From an uncultured Brachyspira sp. (lineage in GTDB: Bacteria > Spirochaetota > Brachyspiria > Brachyspirales > Brachyspiraceae): 15,350 nt of DNA. The first letter of the stretch is position 1; each line of letters starts with the position of its first letter. The notes below the pieces were generated by a model. It made no database searches. It was not told where the DNA came from and worked only from the letters and a program-made list of their open reading frames with translations. Made by a program: the position numbers and the translations under genes. The stretch spans positions 1 through 15,350 of the forward strand of contig CAKVCG010000029.1 in NCBI GenBank assembly GCA_934725525.1. Direction: 5' to 3'. Shown here piece by piece: positions 7,105-12,953 of the stretch.

Positions 7105-7563
7105 TTATTTTATATTTACTATTTCAGGTTTATTTGCGGCATGAGGATGTTCCGCTCCGCCGTAAACTTTCAATTTTTTCAAATGAAGTCTTCCCAAAGG
7201 ATTATGAGAGAGCATACCTTTCACCGCTATTCTAACCATTCTTTCTGGATTTTTTTCAAGCAATTCGCCATAGCTAACGGATTTTATTCCGCCGGGATAT
7301 CCCGTATGTCTGTAATGAATTTTTCCTTTCTTTTTATTTCCCGTCAATACTATATCTTTTGCGTTAATTATAATAACATAATCTCCGTTATCCAAATTAT
7401 AAGCGTAATCGGTTTTATGTTTTCCTTTAAGCAAAAAAGCCGCTCTGCTCGCCACTCTCCCCAAAGATTTTCCTTTAGCGTCTATTATAAGCCAATTTTG
7501 TTTAATGTCTTTTTGGGATAGAACATAAGTGTTATTTTTCGTTTTCAAAATTTTCTTATCCAT
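7105..7563 (-). CDS. rplM: Large ribosomal subunit protein uL13
   Basis: Early-assembly 50S protein. The 152-aa product shows the L13 landmarks WLIIDAKGKSLGRVAS, KTDYAYNLDNGDYVIIINA, YRHTGYPGG and MLSHNPLGR. AAGGAT precedes the ATG at good spacing. It is the first gene of the rplM-rpsI-dksA-priA unit. A strong promoter ends about 76 bp upstream, giving a leader of roughly 69 nt. I see no convincing conserved structure in that leader. Confidence 0.98.
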   Translation of the reverse strand: MDKKILKTKNNTYVLSQKDIKQNWLIIDAKGKSLGRVASRAAFLLKGKHKTDYAYNLDNGDYVIIINAKDIVLTGNKKKGKIHYRHTGYPGGIKSVSYGELLEKNPERMVRIAVKGMLSHNPLGRLHLKKLKVYGGAEHPHAANKPEIVNIK

Positions 7564-7856
7564 AAAAATTATCCTTAAATAAAATCATCTTCTAAATTAA
7601 CCGATTAAAATTATATATCTAATCTAATTAAGTGGATTATTTTACCATAAATTGATTACAAAGTCAAATTTTTATTTAAAATATTTTAATAAATTTTTAA
7701 TTTTAGTATTATAAAAATTTGCCGACAAATCTTCATAATTTAATCAAATAGTCATAATTATTTTGTTCTTTGTCAAGATAATAATAATTAAACTATTTAC
7801 ATTTATAAATTATTTATTATACAATACCATTCAAACTTAATAATATTTTTATATTA
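7564..7856. other. AT-rich intergenic region
   Basis: This 293-bp gap holds the rplM leader and promoter (7564-7667). The remaining ~190 bp is very AT-rich. I find no credible open frame, RNA gene, repeat or convincing terminator hairpin in it. A TTGACA on the minus strand (7771-7776) lacks a good -10. Confidence 0.6.
7639..7667 (-). promoter_or_regulatory. Sigma-70-type promoter of the rplM-rpsI-dksA-priA operon
   Basis: On the minus strand, TTGACT (7662-7667) and TAAAAT (7639-7644) are separated by exactly 17 bp, each with one mismatch to consensus. Transcription should start near 7632. No better candidate lies between here and the rplM start. Confidence 0.75.
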
Positions 7857-8114
7857 TCATTTCTTATAAGTAAGCGGATTAATATAACTTTCATACAACT
7901 CGAATATAAATTTCATTCTTTCGGTTTCATTTTTCAAATTTGTTTTGCCGTAAGCCAAATCTACAGCTTTATCAAGTTCGTTATGAGCTTTAAATAAATC
8001 CGCGGGCATAGTTAAAGGGTTGTATAAATCGCAAAGCGAAGAATCTTTATATTTATTTCTTATATCCAAAATCTTTTGAGCTTTATTTTCGATTCTCTTT
8101 ACTATATTGTTTAA
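7857..8114 (-). pseudogene. C-terminal remnant of an MmeI-family DNA methyltransferase/restriction enzyme
   Basis: The open frame runs from just after an in-frame TAA (8115-8117) to TGA at 7857, about 85 residues. Before the TTG at 8069 the frame still encodes family-like residues (RIENKAQKILDIRNKY), so that TTG is not a real gene start. SLCDLYNPLTMP and KAHNELDKAVDLAYG, followed by ERMKFIFELYESY, match the tail of MmeI-like single-chain restriction-modification enzymes (MmeI_C region, pattern sLadLYdp-tMP--L-kAH--LDkaVd--Yg). Full proteins are near 900 aa or more; the methyltransferase NPPY motif and target-recognition domain are absent. No ribosome binding site is evident. It is most simply a decaying relic left by a deletion whose junction lies near 8115, where the promoter of the next gene begins. 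Confidence 0.7.
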
Positions 8115-8135
8115 TTATTAAAATTATTGTATAAT
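8107..8135 (+). promoter_or_regulatory. Promoter of the three-gene envelope operon
   Basis: TTGTTT (8107-8112) and a perfect TATAAT (8130-8135) are separated by 17 bp. Transcription should start near 8142, giving a short leader of about 20 nt before the ATG at 8164. No strong Shine-Dalgarno is visible in that leader. The -35 overlaps the end of the restriction-modification relic. Confidence 0.65.
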
Positions 8136-8163
8136 CGTAAAAAAATTATTAACAAAACTAAAA

Positions 8164-8934
8164 ATGAAAACTATAAAAACGACTATTATTATATTATTAA
8201 TTTTAAGCTTCAATTCGTTTAATTTATTTGCCAAAAGCGGATTGGAAATTGGAATATTCGTTCCGATAGGAATGAGTATATCTTTGCATGCTTTTGATTC
8301 GTCTGAATACGGAAATAATTCTGGATTCAATCAATATATAGAAAATAATTCAAAGAAAACTAAAGTTGGTTTTGAAATAGGAATTTTATCTCAAATAGGA
8401 TATAATTTTCAAATAAATAGAAATTTCAGTATAAGCCTTTTGGGAGAGTTTGGATATTTCAGAGATTCGATTAATTACAGTTTGAAAGACACGGAAACCA
8501 ATTCGTATATATTCGTAATGAAAAATAACATTTATAATACTTTCGACAGTTTATTAATAGGAGCCACTCCTAAACTAAACTACAGAAATTTTTCGTTTTC
8601 TTTGGGCTTTGGAGCGAAGATTCCGTTATACGCGGAAATAAATTATTCTTCAAAAAACAAGTCGATAGGATATATTACGGAAAATATAACTACGATTAAG
8701 GCAAATAAAATGAAAACTTATTTTAAATATCAAGCCATCCCGTTTATAAAATTCGTATTCGATTATTCTTTTTATAGTTCGGTAAAATTCGATTTGGTTT
8801 TATCGGGCTATTTTAATTATGATTTTCCTATATATTATCAAAATAAAAATTCAAATAATAGTATTAATCCGATTGAAAAATTATCGAGTATAGATTTTGG
8901 ATTTCAATTAGGGGCAAAAATAAGACCTATATAA
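8164..8934 (+). CDS. Exported beta-barrel-like protein, paralogue 1
   Basis: I do not recognise a named family. Residues 1-23 are a signal peptide (short basic start, hydrophobic core, cleavage expected after LFA, before KSGLEIG). The mature ~233 residues show repeated alternating polar/hydrophobic segments with aromatic girdles (for example IGYNFQINRNFSISLLGEFGY, cut here to its pattern: I-G-Y-N-F then S-I-S-L-L). They end in a beta-strand, IDFGFQLGAKI. That pattern suggests an outer-membrane beta-barrel. No cysteines or catalytic motifs stand out. The next gene (43 bp downstream) is a clear full-length paralogue sharing AKSG-E-G, P-GMS, GYNF and a similar last strand. The start follows the predicted promoter closely. 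The barrel topology is an inference. Confidence 0.7.
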   Translation: MKTIKTTIIILLILSFNSFNLFAKSGLEIGIFVPIGMSISLHAFDSSEYGNNSGFNQYIENNSKKTKVGFEIGILSQIGYNFQINRNFSISLLGEFGYFRDSINYSLKDTETNSYIFVMKNNIYNTFDSLLIGATPKLNYRNFSFSLGFGAKIPLYAEINYSSKNKSIGYITENITTIKANKMKTYFKYQAIPFIKFVFDYSFYSSVKFDLVLSGYFNYDFPIYYQNKNSNNSINPIEKLSSIDFGFQLGAKIRPI

Positions 8935-8977
8935 AATTATATAAAATGTTGTAAATAAGAAGGTTAATAAATAGAGA

Positions 8978-9739
8978 ATGAAAATATATTTTAAGATATT
9001 AATAATTACGATGCTTTTAAATCGTTTGGTATTCGCCAAAAGCGGTTTTGAATACGGCTTTCAAATTCCGCTTGGAATGAGCGTGGGAATCGACAGATTT
9101 ATATTGAATAAAGACAGTTCGAGCGCTCAACAAAGCAATTATAATTCAAAATTAAAACAAAATTCAAAAAAATCTTATATAGGTTTCGATTCGGGAATAT
9201 TGGTTCATTTAGGATACAATTTTGAATTTAAAAGAAATATGAGTTTAAGCTTAATATTTGAAACTGGATATTCGCATGACACTTTTGCATCTTATTCTAA
9301 AAATAAGGGAAGCGCTTCCATAAAAGATTTTAATTGTTATATTTTTGAAAGCATAGTATTTGGAATATATCCAAAATTTAATTGGAATAAATTTTCTTTC
9401 GGTATAGCGGGCGGAATTAAAGTTCCGCTATACGCGAGAGTTAAAGATTCGGTTATAGATTCTCAAAATTCTAAAATAACTCAAAATATAGAGATTATAA
9501 AAGCAAATCAAATGAAAAATATTTTTAAAGTTCCTATTATTCCGTATTTAAAATTTTCGGTAGATTATTTGATTTATTCGGATAAAAGATTAAATTTATA
9601 TTTAGGAGGATATATCGGATACGATTTCGGCATGTATTTGAAAAACCCAAAGTTTAACGATAACGATTTAAGAAAAATTATTAAACAAAATATATCGAGC
9701 TTTGATTTAGGATTTCAAATAGGCGTTAAAATAATTTGA
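8978..9739 (+). CDS. Exported beta-barrel-like protein, paralogue 2
   Basis: Paralogue of the preceding gene along its whole length. The signal peptide is residues 1-20 (hydrophobic IYFKILIITMLLNRLVFA, cleavage before KSGFEYG). Shared landmarks are QIPLGMS against FVPIGMS, SKKSYIGFDSGIL against SKKTKVGFEIGIL, LGYNFEFKRN against IGYNFQINRN, FGIYPKFNW against IGATPKLNY, IKANQMK against IKANKMK, and the final strand FDLGFQIGVKI. The spacing of insertions suggests divergence in surface loops, notably residues ~45-65, while strands are kept. That is the usual picture for outer-membrane proteins. AAGAAGG lies rather far (about 14 bases) from the ATG. It is probably cotranscribed with its neighbours, 43 bp and 25 bp away. 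Family unknown. Confidence 0.7.
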   Translation: MKIYFKILIITMLLNRLVFAKSGFEYGFQIPLGMSVGIDRFILNKDSSSAQQSNYNSKLKQNSKKSYIGFDSGILVHLGYNFEFKRNMSLSLIFETGYSHDTFASYSKNKGSASIKDFNCYIFESIVFGIYPKFNWNKFSFGIAGGIKVPLYARVKDSVIDSQNSKITQNIEIIKANQMKNIFKVPIIPYLKFSVDYLIYSDKRLNLYLGGYIGYDFGMYLKNPKFNDNDLRKIIKQNISSFDLGFQIGVKII

Positions 9740-9764
9740 ATAAAAAATAATTTAGGATAAAAGC

Positions 9765-10529
9765 ATGAAAAATAAATTACCGCATATATTTTTATTAGTA
9801 TTCGTATTAAGTTGCAATAATAATGCTATAAAACCTTCCGATTATACAAAAGAGTCGATAGATAAAAAATACCCTTATTGGCAGGTAGGAATAGAGAGAT
9901 TTTATATAGCGCCAGAGATAAATAATTATACGGTTATTACGGTGGAAGAAAAAAGATGGGCTTTGCGTTCTTTGGCTTTGATGAGGGCGATAATAAATAC
10001 TCCAGAATTTGAAACGGAATTTCTAAAAAAGACTTATATATCTTCGGTTAATGAAAGTAGAGGAGGATTTCCAATTAGTAAAGGACAAGAATACGATAAA
10101 AATAGGCTTTTAACCGTCGTAAGAAATCGCAAATATAATGTTCAATATTGCAAATACAATAGAACGAGTCAGGTTGCGGTAGGAGGAATAGGACCATCCA
10201 GATACGCCTTGGAAGGGTTTGTAGATAATTTGGGAGATGCCACATTCGTTGGAATTCCAAACATGAATTGGAAAAACGAATTTGCATACGGAATTTTTAT
10301 CGGTTTTATGGGAGTAATATTTCATGAGCATTTGCATAATACGGGATTAAATCATTTAGACGGCAACGATACCCCGACCGCTATTCAAACCGTTGCGGAA
10401 GGCATAGGAAAAAGAATTCTCGGCGGAGATTTGAAAGATAAATATCAAAAACAAGTGGAAGAATTAACGGCTTATTACTACACGGAATACAAAGAGTGGT
10501 TAATCACTTCCACTACTCATAAACCTTAA
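9765..10529 (+). CDS. Putative lipoprotein zinc metalloprotease (metzincin-type site)
   Basis: Residues 1-17 form a lipoprotein signal with lipobox VLSC, predicting lipid attachment at C17. The key motif is HEHLHNTGLNH at 187-197, a complete HExxHxxGxxH: H187, H191 and H197 would bind zinc and E188 would be the catalytic base. This is the metzincin signature. It sits in a helix preceded by a hydrophobic glycine-rich stretch (YGIFIGFMGVIF). A canonical Met-turn methionine shortly after the third histidine is not obvious, so the protein may be an atypical or distant member. Upstream residues ~40-165 resemble no family I know. AGGA seven bases before the ATG is a good ribosome binding site. It ends the operon with the two barrel-like paralogues. 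It may process envelope or host proteins, but substrate and activity are inferred only. Confidence 0.7.
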   Translation: MKNKLPHIFLLVFVLSCNNNAIKPSDYTKESIDKKYPYWQVGIERFYIAPEINNYTVITVEEKRWALRSLALMRAIINTPEFETEFLKKTYISSVNESRGGFPISKGQEYDKNRLLTVVRNRKYNVQYCKYNRTSQVAVGGIGPSRYALEGFVDNLGDATFVGIPNMNWKNEFAYGIFIGFMGVIFHEHLHNTGLNHLDGNDTPTAIQTVAEGIGKRILGGDLKDKYQKQVEELTAYYYTEYKEWLITSTTHKP

Positions 10530-10588
10530 ATATTAAACCGTATTAAAATATAAAATAATAGTTATCTATATATTTTTAATATACTAAT

Positions 10589-11359
10589 TTATTTACGAAA
10601 AATTTTATTAAGAAAATCAATTATTCTTTCATTTTTCTGATTACAAAAAAACTCTTTCGAGCCGTCCATCGCTATAATTTTTCCGCCGTCCATAAAAGCG
10701 ATATTCGTTGAAAGTTCACGAACAAAGCTAATTTCATGACTTACCACTATCATTGTCATTTTTTCTTTGGCAAGCTCTTTCAAAACCGATAAAACCTCGC
10801 CTATAAGCTCTGGGTCCAAAGCCGAAGTAGGCTCGTCGCATAAAAGTATTTCGGGTTTCATGGCAAGCGCTCTCGCGATGGCTACTCTCTGTTTTTGTCC
10901 GCCCGACAATTCGTTGGGATAGCTTTCGCTTTTGTCTTTAAGCCCTACCCTATCCAAAAGTCTTAACGCCTCTTCTATAGCTTCTTCTCTATTAATTTTT
11001 TTTACTATAATCGGAGCTTCTATAATATTCTCCAAAGCCGTTTTATGAGGAAATAAATTGAAATGCTGAAATATCATTCCCATTTTTTCTTTTCGTTTCA
11101 TCATATCGGCATGCGAAATAATATTTTTTTTATCTTCTTTTTTTGAAAATAAAATTTCTCCGTCTATATAAACTTCTCCGTAATCTGGGCTTTCTATCTG
11201 TATTATATTTCTAAGTAGCGAACTTTTTCCCGCTCCCGAAGGTCCTATAATTGAAAGTATATCTCCTTTATGAACATCGAACGAAACTCCGTTTATGGCG
11301 GGAATATTTCTATAAGATTTTTTTAAGTCGACTACTTTTAAATTAATTTCTGATAACAT
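10589..11359 (-). CDS. Polar amino acid ABC transporter ATP-binding protein
   Basis: Energises amino-acid import through the partner permease. The 256-aa protein has all ATPase motifs: Walker A GPSGAGKS (39-46), Q-loop Q98 in IFQHFNLFPHKTALENI, signature LSGGQ (151-155), Walker B ILLCDEP (171-177), D-loop SALD, and switch H208. The order and wording (FQHFNLFPH, DEPTSALDPELIGEVL) fit the GlnQ/HisP/ArtP group of polar-amino-acid importers; the exact substrate cannot be read. The insertion around residues 71-90 is slightly longer than in typical GlnQ. GGAG lies seven bases before the ATG. Its first 17 bases overlap the end of the permease gene, indicating translational coupling. Confidence 0.93.
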   Translation of the reverse strand: MLSEINLKVVDLKKSYRNIPAINGVSFDVHKGDILSIIGPSGAGKSSLLRNIIQIESPDYGEVYIDGEILFSKKEDKKNIISHADMMKRKEKMGMIFQHFNLFPHKTALENIIEAPIIVKKINREEAIEEALRLLDRVGLKDKSESYPNELSGGQKQRVAIARALAMKPEILLCDEPTSALDPELIGEVLSVLKELAKEKMTMIVVSHEISFVRELSTNIAFMDGGKIIAMDGSKEFFCNQKNERIIDFLNKIFRK

Positions 11360-11993
11360 ATTTTTTCTCCAACCTTCTAAAAATAAGAACCAAAACCGAA
11401 GTGAAAGCCAGATATATTATTCCCGCTATAACGAAAGGAAGAAGTTTAAAATCTCTCGTTAATATCTCTCTCGCATGAAGCATCAAATCGCCTATTCCTA
11501 AAACTATAACAAGCGCCGTATCCTTCACCAAATTAATGGCTTCGTTTGACAAAGGAGGCAAAACTCTTCTAACGGCTTGCGGCAAAATTATTCTCGTCAT
11601 AATCTGTCTATGCTTCAAATTAAGAACATAAGCGGCTTCAAACTGTCCTTTTTCTATACTCTCGATGCCCGCTCTGAATATTTCCATAAGATAAGCCGAG
11701 TAATTTAAAATAAAAGTTATAGCCGCCGAAGTAAAAGCGGGAAAAGCTATAAAATTATTTGTCATTAAAGGAAGCCCGTAATAAAAGAAAATTAACTGCA
11801 ATATTAAAGGCGTTCCCCTGAATATCCAAGCGTATATGTCGAAAATATATCTTATGAATTTTGGAGCGCTGAATTGCAATGCGGCAAAAAGCATAGATAA
11901 AGGCATTGAAAATAAAGCCGTTACAAAATAAAGGTTTAAAGTGGTATATGTCCCTTTAAGCAAATAAATCGTGGTTGATATTATATATTCCAT
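11343..11993 (-). CDS. Polar amino acid ABC transporter permease
   Basis: Inner-membrane subunit of a HisM/GlnP-type importer. The 216-aa protein has about five hydrophobic spans. It carries the family's TYTTLNL start, the WIFRGTPLILQLIFFYYGLP motif, and the cytoplasmic EAA coupling loop (EAAYVLNLKHRQIM...ILPQAVRRVLPPL, residues ~119-149) that contacts the ATPase. No strong Shine-Dalgarno precedes the ATG. It is the first gene of a two-gene unit; no periplasmic substrate-binding protein is encoded in this window, so that component must be elsewhere. A strong promoter lies ~118 bp upstream and the intervening leader contains a structured repeat. Confidence 0.93.
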   Translation of the reverse strand: MEYIISTTIYLLKGTYTTLNLYFVTALFSMPLSMLFAALQFSAPKFIRYIFDIYAWIFRGTPLILQLIFFYYGLPLMTNNFIAFPAFTSAAITFILNYSAYLMEIFRAGIESIEKGQFEAAYVLNLKHRQIMTRIILPQAVRRVLPPLSNEAINLVKDTALVIVLGIGDLMLHAREILTRDFKLLPFVIAGIIYLAFTSVLVLIFRRLEKKYVIRN

Positions 11994-12030
11994 AAAATAA
12001 AACCGATAAAATTATTGCATATCCATATAA

Positions 12031-12091
12031 TAACGGGTTTTACCAACGGGACGCCTCGCTCTGTTGACTTTAGTCTGGCGAACCCATTATT
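12031..12091. repeat. Family B structured repeat in the ABC-operon leader
   Basis: The ends form an imperfect inverted repeat (TAACGGGTT against AACCCATTA). On the transcript (minus) strand this is a 9-pair stem with one G-U pair. Inside are CGCC/GGCG and a small GACU-AA-AGUC hairpin. The left half, gggtttTACCnnnGGGACGC, recurs at 15087-15108, so this is a dispersed element. It lies between the predicted promoter (12111-12139) and the permease start, so it should be transcribed in the leader. Confidence 0.7.
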
Positions 12092-12110
12092 AAACTAATA
12101 TATGAAATTT

Positions 12111-12139
12111 ATTATAATGTTATTTATAAAAATTTTCAA
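12111..12139 (-). promoter_or_regulatory. Promoter of the amino acid ABC transporter operon
   Basis: Minus-strand TTGAAA (12134-12139) and perfect TATAAT (12111-12116) with a 17-bp spacer. Transcription should start near 12104, leaving a leader of ~110 nt that contains the family B element. Confidence 0.65.
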
Positions 12140-12149
12140 TTATTTTTTA

Positions 12150-12178
12150 AGGAGATAACGAATTTTACATTATCTCCT
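12150..12178 (-). terminator. Hairpin downstream of the 12205-12852 gene, possible terminator
   Basis: AGGAGATAA (12150-12158) and TTATCTCCT (12170-12178) are a perfect 9-bp inverted repeat with an 11-base loop, 27 bp past the stop codon. On the minus strand the stem is followed by an A-rich stretch instead of a U-run, so it is not a classical intrinsic terminator. It may act as a 3'-end stabiliser or a weak terminator. Confidence 0.4.
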
Positions 12179-12204
12179 AAATATTATGAGAAACGATTAT
12201 TAAA

Positions 12205-12852
12205 TTAATGCCCGAAATGGAGACCTATACTAAGTCCTACACTTAAAGAAGGGTATGCCGTAATATAGATACCGTTAAATAACTGCCCCATATCCGTAGA
12301 TTGGAACATCATCATATCTACGCCTACATTTATTCCGCCTACCAAAGCCAGTTTTCTCGATACAAAAAATCTCTGTTCCACAAATATGTCAAGGTAAGGA
12401 GTAATAATCGGTATACTTGTGCTTAAAATAATATCCGGCGCATAAGCCATAACTTTAGCTCCTAATCCGAAACCAAGAATGGTATCCCTCGGAACCAAAC
12501 TATTTATGCTTCCAAATATAAATTTTGAAGTAAACCCTAAGCCTAAATTCAAGCCCGTTTTTTTAGATATTGTTTTAGTATCGCCCGGAAATGTTAAACC
12601 TATATTGGCTTGCTCAACTCTTATATCTGCAAAAATACTTACGCCTTTTAAGGAGTTAGTCATCGAAAACTGATAACCTATTTGCAAAGACGCGCCCCAT
12701 CTCGCTTCCGTAGAGCCGTTAACTTTAGTAGTTTTAGATTCCGCTAAAGGAAAACTCGTGGATGCCGCGAGCTGTCCTAAAATATCAAACTCAAACGCGG
12801 GAAAAACCTTACTGAATCCTACCAAAAAAATCATTAATACCAGCTTTTTCAT
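12205..12852 (-). CDS. Exported beta-barrel-like outer-membrane protein
   Basis: I recognise no named family. Residues 1-19 are a signal peptide (MKKLVLMIFLVGFSKVFPA, cleavage expected before FEFD). The mature ~196 residues consist of amphipathic strands with glycine spacing, for example ARWGASLQIGYQF, LNLGLGFTSKFIFG, LGFGLGAKVMAYA and the final SLSVGLSIGLHFG. This is consistent with a small beta-barrel of perhaps 8-10 strands. It is not obviously paralogous to the pair at 8164-9739. AAAGGGG lies just before the ATG, and a near-perfect promoter ends ~30 bp upstream of it. The gene therefore looks monocistronic and well expressed, closed by a hairpin at 12150-12178. Role unknown; porin-like or surface antigen are guesses. 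Confidence 0.7.
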   Translation of the reverse strand: MKKLVLMIFLVGFSKVFPAFEFDILGQLAASTSFPLAESKTTKVNGSTEARWGASLQIGYQFSMTNSLKGVSIFADIRVEQANIGLTFPGDTKTISKKTGLNLGLGFTSKFIFGSINSLVPRDTILGFGLGAKVMAYAPDIILSTSIPIITPYLDIFVEQRFFVSRKLALVGGINVGVDMMMFQSTDMGQLFNGIYITAYPSLSVGLSIGLHFGH

Positions 12853-12881
12853 TGAAAACCCCTTTATAATCTGCTTCTTAA

Positions 12882-12910
12882 ATAATAACAGATTTTTAAT
12901 ATTATGTCAA
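12882..12910 (-). promoter_or_regulatory. Strong promoter of the 12205-12852 gene
   Basis: Minus-strand perfect TTGACA (12905-12910), 17-bp spacer, TATTAT (12882-12887). Transcription should start near 12875, giving a ~22-nt leader carrying the AAAGGGG ribosome binding site. The twelve bases TTGACATAATAT are identical to the start of the promoter of the TPR gene. Confidence 0.8.
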
Positions 12911-12953
12911 CAGTTCTTTATAAAATTTATCCTTAAATAATATAAAATTATAA

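Noticed and set aside
7072..7521. 149-aa plus-strand frame antisense to rplM/rpsI
   Set aside because: Both sense-strand genes are unmistakable ribosomal proteins; the antisense product has no family resemblance.
7771..7776. Second promoter (minus-strand TTGACA) upstream of rplM
   Set aside because: No acceptable -10 occurs 15-19 bp downstream; the 7639-7667 promoter is clearly better.
7796..7826. Plus-strand promoter-like TTTACA with TACAAT
   Set aside because: The only thing downstream for 330 bp is the minus-strand relic; the match is expected by chance in DNA this AT-rich.
8069..8069. TTG start for a standalone 70-aa gene
   Set aside because: No Shine-Dalgarno precedes it, and family-like residues continue upstream of the TTG to a stop at 8115, pointing to a truncated larger gene.
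12031..12091. Known riboswitch or T-box in the ABC leader
   Set aside because: I see none of the conserved motifs of TPP, SAM, lysine, glycine or T-box RNAs, and half the element recurs at 15084 outside a leader, so it is called a dispersed repeat.
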